DNA of 64,000 nucleotides, from the NCBI GenBank assembly GCA_943912855.1, contig CALTVC010000013.1:1-64000 (forward strand), read 5' to 3'. Positions within the stretch are counted from its first letter, which is position 1, and each line of letters starts with the position of its first letter. A program made the position numbers and the translations under genes. Of this stretch, positions 61,567 through 64,000 are shown one piece after another. Under the pieces are notes generated by a model, which saw only the letters and a list, made by a program, of their open reading frames with translations, did no database searches and was not told the origin of the DNA. This stretch comes from an uncultured Flavobacterium sp. GTDB lineage: Bacteria > Bacteroidota > Bacteroidia > Flavobacteriales > Flavobacteriaceae.

Positions 61567-64000
61567 ATGAATAAAGAAACTACCAAGCCATCTAAAACTA
61601 AGAAATACATCCGTAAAGCTTTAAAAATACTGCTTTGGACGGTGGGTTCACTTATTGCGCTTTTCCTACTGATTGTAGTACTGATTCAGGTGCCGTATGT
61701 GCAGAATCTTGTAAAAGATAAAGCCGTAACCTATCTTGAAAAAAAGATAGGTACCGAAGTAAAAATAGGTCGCATAGAAATAGGTTTACCAAAAAAGGTA
61801 ATCCTGGAAGATGTATACTTTGCCTCACAACAGGGTGATACGCTACTTGCCGGAGAAAAACTTGCTGTAGACATCAGCCTGTTTAAACTGATGAGCAATG
61901 AGGTAGAAATAAACAGCATTGACCTTACTGGAATAACAGGAACAATAAAGAGAAATAAACAGGGAACTTTCAACTTTGATTACATCATAAAAGCTTTTGA
62001 CAGCGGTAAGCCAAAAGACACTACGTCTGCTCCGATGAAGTTTTCTATAAATAAGGTAAATCTTGATAGGATAAAAGTACGTTATGATGATGACATTACA
62101 GGAAACTACCTTACCGCGAGTATAAAGCATTTTGATACCAAGTTTAAGGAGTTTGACCTTGATAAAATGGATTTCAACATTCCTGATGTAAAACTGAGTG
62201 GCGTTAAAGTACGGTTTAAACAAAGCATGGTCGATGAAATAGCCACGACCACGCAAAAAGCAGCCGAAGAAGCCAGCAAGCAACCTGACCTGACTCTTAA
62301 ACTAGGTACATTAGACCTTGCCGATATTGATGTGGGCTACGACAACGAAGGCAGCAAGCTGAACACCGGGCTAAAACTTAAAAAGCTTTTCGCACAAGTA
62401 AATGAAGTCAACCTTAAAACACAGGTGATCAATCTTGAAAAACTAGAGATTGACAACCTTAAAGGCGGACTTGCTTTTGGCAAAGCGGAACAACAAGCAG
62501 GTGATAAACTCCCTGAAAAAAGCACCACAGTACAACAGGCATCGTGGACTTTTAAGTTGGCTGAAACGGATATTAAAAATGTAGCTTTTAAGTTTGATGA
62601 CCTAAGCAGTAAGCCAGTAGATAAAGGTATTGATTACAAACATCTTGACATAACCAACTTAAACCTTAAAGCTAAGGACTTTTCATATACCCAAAACAAC
62701 ATTTCGGGAGATATAGAACGCTTTACCGTAAAGGATAAAAGCGGTGTTAATGTAAAAGAACTGCGTTCAAATTTTGCCTATACCTATACGGGAGCAACGC
62801 TAAACAATCTGTATCTGGAAACTCCAAATACACTGATAAAAGACCGTATCGCGGTAGCCTACCCTTCTATTGAAGCACTACAAAAAGACCTGGACAAACT
62901 TAAAGTTGATGCCGGCATCAATAACAGTCGCATAGGCTTTAAAGATGTATTGCTTTTTGCCCCTCAGCTTGCAGATACAAATCCGTTTAAGACCAACCCG
63001 AACGGTACATTAAATATAAGTAGCACCGTTAAAGGTACTGTAGGTGATTTACAGATAGCCAACCTACAGCTTCATGGTATTGGTAATACGGTGATAAATG
63101 CCAGCGGGCGCATTAAAGGACTGCCTGATGCCAAGAAGGCGTACTTTGACCTGAATATTAAGGAACTGCGTTCAACAGCTAAAGATATTAATGGCTTTAT
63201 ACCTGCCGGAACCATTCCTGATAACATAAGCATCCCTGAAAACATTGCGGTTAAAGGTTCGTTTAAAGGCACGCTAAATAACATTAATGCCAACATGAAC
63301 CTTAACAGCAGTTATGGCGATGTAGCGGTAAAAGGGATATTTGACCAGTCGCGTAAAGGCTCAGAAAAATACGATGCCGTTGTAGACCTGCGTAACTTTA
63401 ATGTAGGCAAACTGATAAAGAATGATTCTATAGGGAAAATAACCCTGAGAGCCAATGTAAAAGGTACCGGACTAGACCCTCAGAAAGCTAACGCCAAGCT
63501 GAAAGCCATCCTTGAAAAAGCCGAATTTAACGGTTATACCTACCGCAACCTGATTGTAGACGGTAATATTAGCAAAGGATATTTTAAGGCCACCGCCGGT
63601 ATGGATGACCCTAATCTGGACTTTGATCTGGATGCTTCGGGTGGGTTTAAAGGAAAATATCCGTATGGGAAAATTCGACTTAATGTAGACATCGCAGACC
63701 TTGAAAAATTACGCCTGCACGCAGGGCCTTACAAACTGCGTGGTAATGTAGATGCTGATATTGATGATGCTAATCCCGATAACCTGAACGGACGCATTGC
63801 ACTGCATAACTTTATATTTGCTAATGAAAAAGAGCAGTTCGCGTTAGACTCGGTTAAAATCGCCGCCATCACCACAGCAGATACTACAGCCATAAGAGTT
63901 GATTCACAATTCCTGAAAGCGAATGCTATTGGTAAATACAAGATTACACAACTGCCAGCAGCCATACAGCATACGATTGCTAAATACTATAACGCAGGTA
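61567..64000 (+). CDS. TamB-like translocation/assembly protein, 3' truncated by window
   Basis: The frame is open from ATG at 61567 to the end of the window (811 codons seen). The product starts with a basic cytosolic tail and one membrane helix (about 20-43), then VPYVQNLVKDKAVTYLEKKIG and long beta-repeat regions, typical of AsmA/TamB proteins. Bacteroidota TamB proteins run about 1400-1700 residues, so about half is missing. The role is lipid or protein transport to the outer membrane. It is divergent from the two-component system. Confidence 0.88.
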   Translation, partial: MNKETTKPSKTKKYIRKALKILLWTVGSLIALFLLIVVLIQVPYVQNLVKDKAVTYLEKKIGTEVKIGRIEIGLPKKVILEDVYFASQQGDTLLAGEKLAVDISLFKLMSNEVEINSIDLTGITGTIKRNKQGTFNFDYIIKAFDSGKPKDTTSAPMKFSINKVNLDRIKVRYDDDITGNYLTASIKHFDTKFKEFDLDKMDFNIPDVKLSGVKVRFKQSMVDEIATTTQKAAEEASKQPDLTLKLGTLDLADIDVGYDNEGSKLNTGLKLKKLFAQVNEVNLKTQVINLEKLEIDNLKGGLAFGKAEQQAGDKLPEKSTTVQQASWTFKLAETDIKNVAFKFDDLSSKPVDKGIDYKHLDITNLNLKAKDFSYTQNNISGDIERFTVKDKSGVNVKELRSNFAYTYTGATLNNLYLETPNTLIKDRIAVAYPSIEALQKDLDKLKVDAGINNSRIGFKDVLLFAPQLADTNPFKTNPNGTLNISSTVKGTVGDLQIANLQLHGIGNTVINASGRIKGLPDAKKAYFDLNIKELRSTAKDINGFIPAGTIPDNISIPENIAVKGSFKGTLNNINANMNLNSSYGDVAVKGIFDQSRKGSEKYDAVVDLRNFNVGKLIKNDSIGKITLRANVKGTGLDPQKANAKLKAILEKAEFNGYTYRNLIVDGNISKGYFKATAGMDDPNLDFDLDASGGFKGKYPYGKIRLNVDIADLEKLRLHAGPYKLRGNVDADIDDANPDNLNGRIALHNFIFANEKEQFALDSVKIAAITTADTTAIRVDSQFLKANAIGKYKITQLPAAIQHTIAKYYNAG

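Overview
The window looks like chromosomal DNA from a member of the Flavobacteriia (Bacteroidota), close to Flavobacterium. The supporting signs are a PorX regulator and a giant SprB-repeat protein with a type IX secretion (T9SS) tail, BshA of bacillithiol synthesis, AT-rich intergenic DNA, and several -7 elements of the Bacteroidota form TAnnTTTG. No tRNA, CRISPR array, prophage or insertion sequence was found. Most of the window is ordinary core genome with a few accessory islands.

Layout. 0.4-3.8 kb: an uncharacterised ATP-grasp / alpha-E / transglutaminase trio. 4-7.5 kb: a PLP-dependent gamma-lyase-type enzyme divergent from an Lrp/AsnC regulator, then a secreted carboxylesterase. 7.5-12 kb: a membrane-anchored protein, then porX-tsaE-ald. 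12-15 kb: a trypsin-like protease without a signal peptide, a lipoprotein, a DUF1543 protein and a small membrane protein. 15.1-22.9 kb: a long co-directional run (DUF2520 Rossmann protein, KdsC-type phosphatase, UbiA-like protein, Maf, MscS, PIG-L deacetylase, a 34-residue membrane peptide and a Na+/solute symporter), converging on YifB/ComM. 25.3-32.6 kb: one adhesin-like gene holding nine near-identical 234-bp repeats. 32.9-34 kb: two sigma-54-type promoters, one before a secreted Asn/Gly-rich protein and one before a roughly 100-nt orphan transcript with its own terminator. 34.9-35.2 kb: RNase P RNA (rnpB) on the minus strand.

35.4-42.7 kb: an acyl-CoA oxidase-like flavoenzyme, a luciferase-like flavin monooxygenase, then on the minus strand a YfhO-type membrane protein and a glycosyltransferase. 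43-49.7 kb is a signalling island: a receiver protein, heme oxygenase and a bacteriophytochrome, then an orphan PEP-synthase N-terminal domain, a FixL-like PAS histidine kinase and a fused receiver-Crp regulator. It could combine red-light sensing (chromophore made next door) with a heme/oxygen-type sensor and its transcription factor. 49.7-55 kb: a PrcB-domain lipoprotein, bshA, sucC, a small lipoprotein and two tandem outer-membrane barrels. 54.7-61.3 kb: aroQ, a DUF5686 outer-membrane protein, a Crp-family regulator, an SMR exporter, an RluE-type pseudouridine synthase and an OmpR-type two-component system. The window ends inside a TamB-like gene.

The strongest leads for new biology are the sigma-54-driven orphan RNA at 33.87-33.99 kb, the light/oxygen signalling island with its orphan PEP-synthase domain, and the uncharacterised amidoligase-like trio at the left end. 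Functional statements rest on motif reading; no database search was possible.
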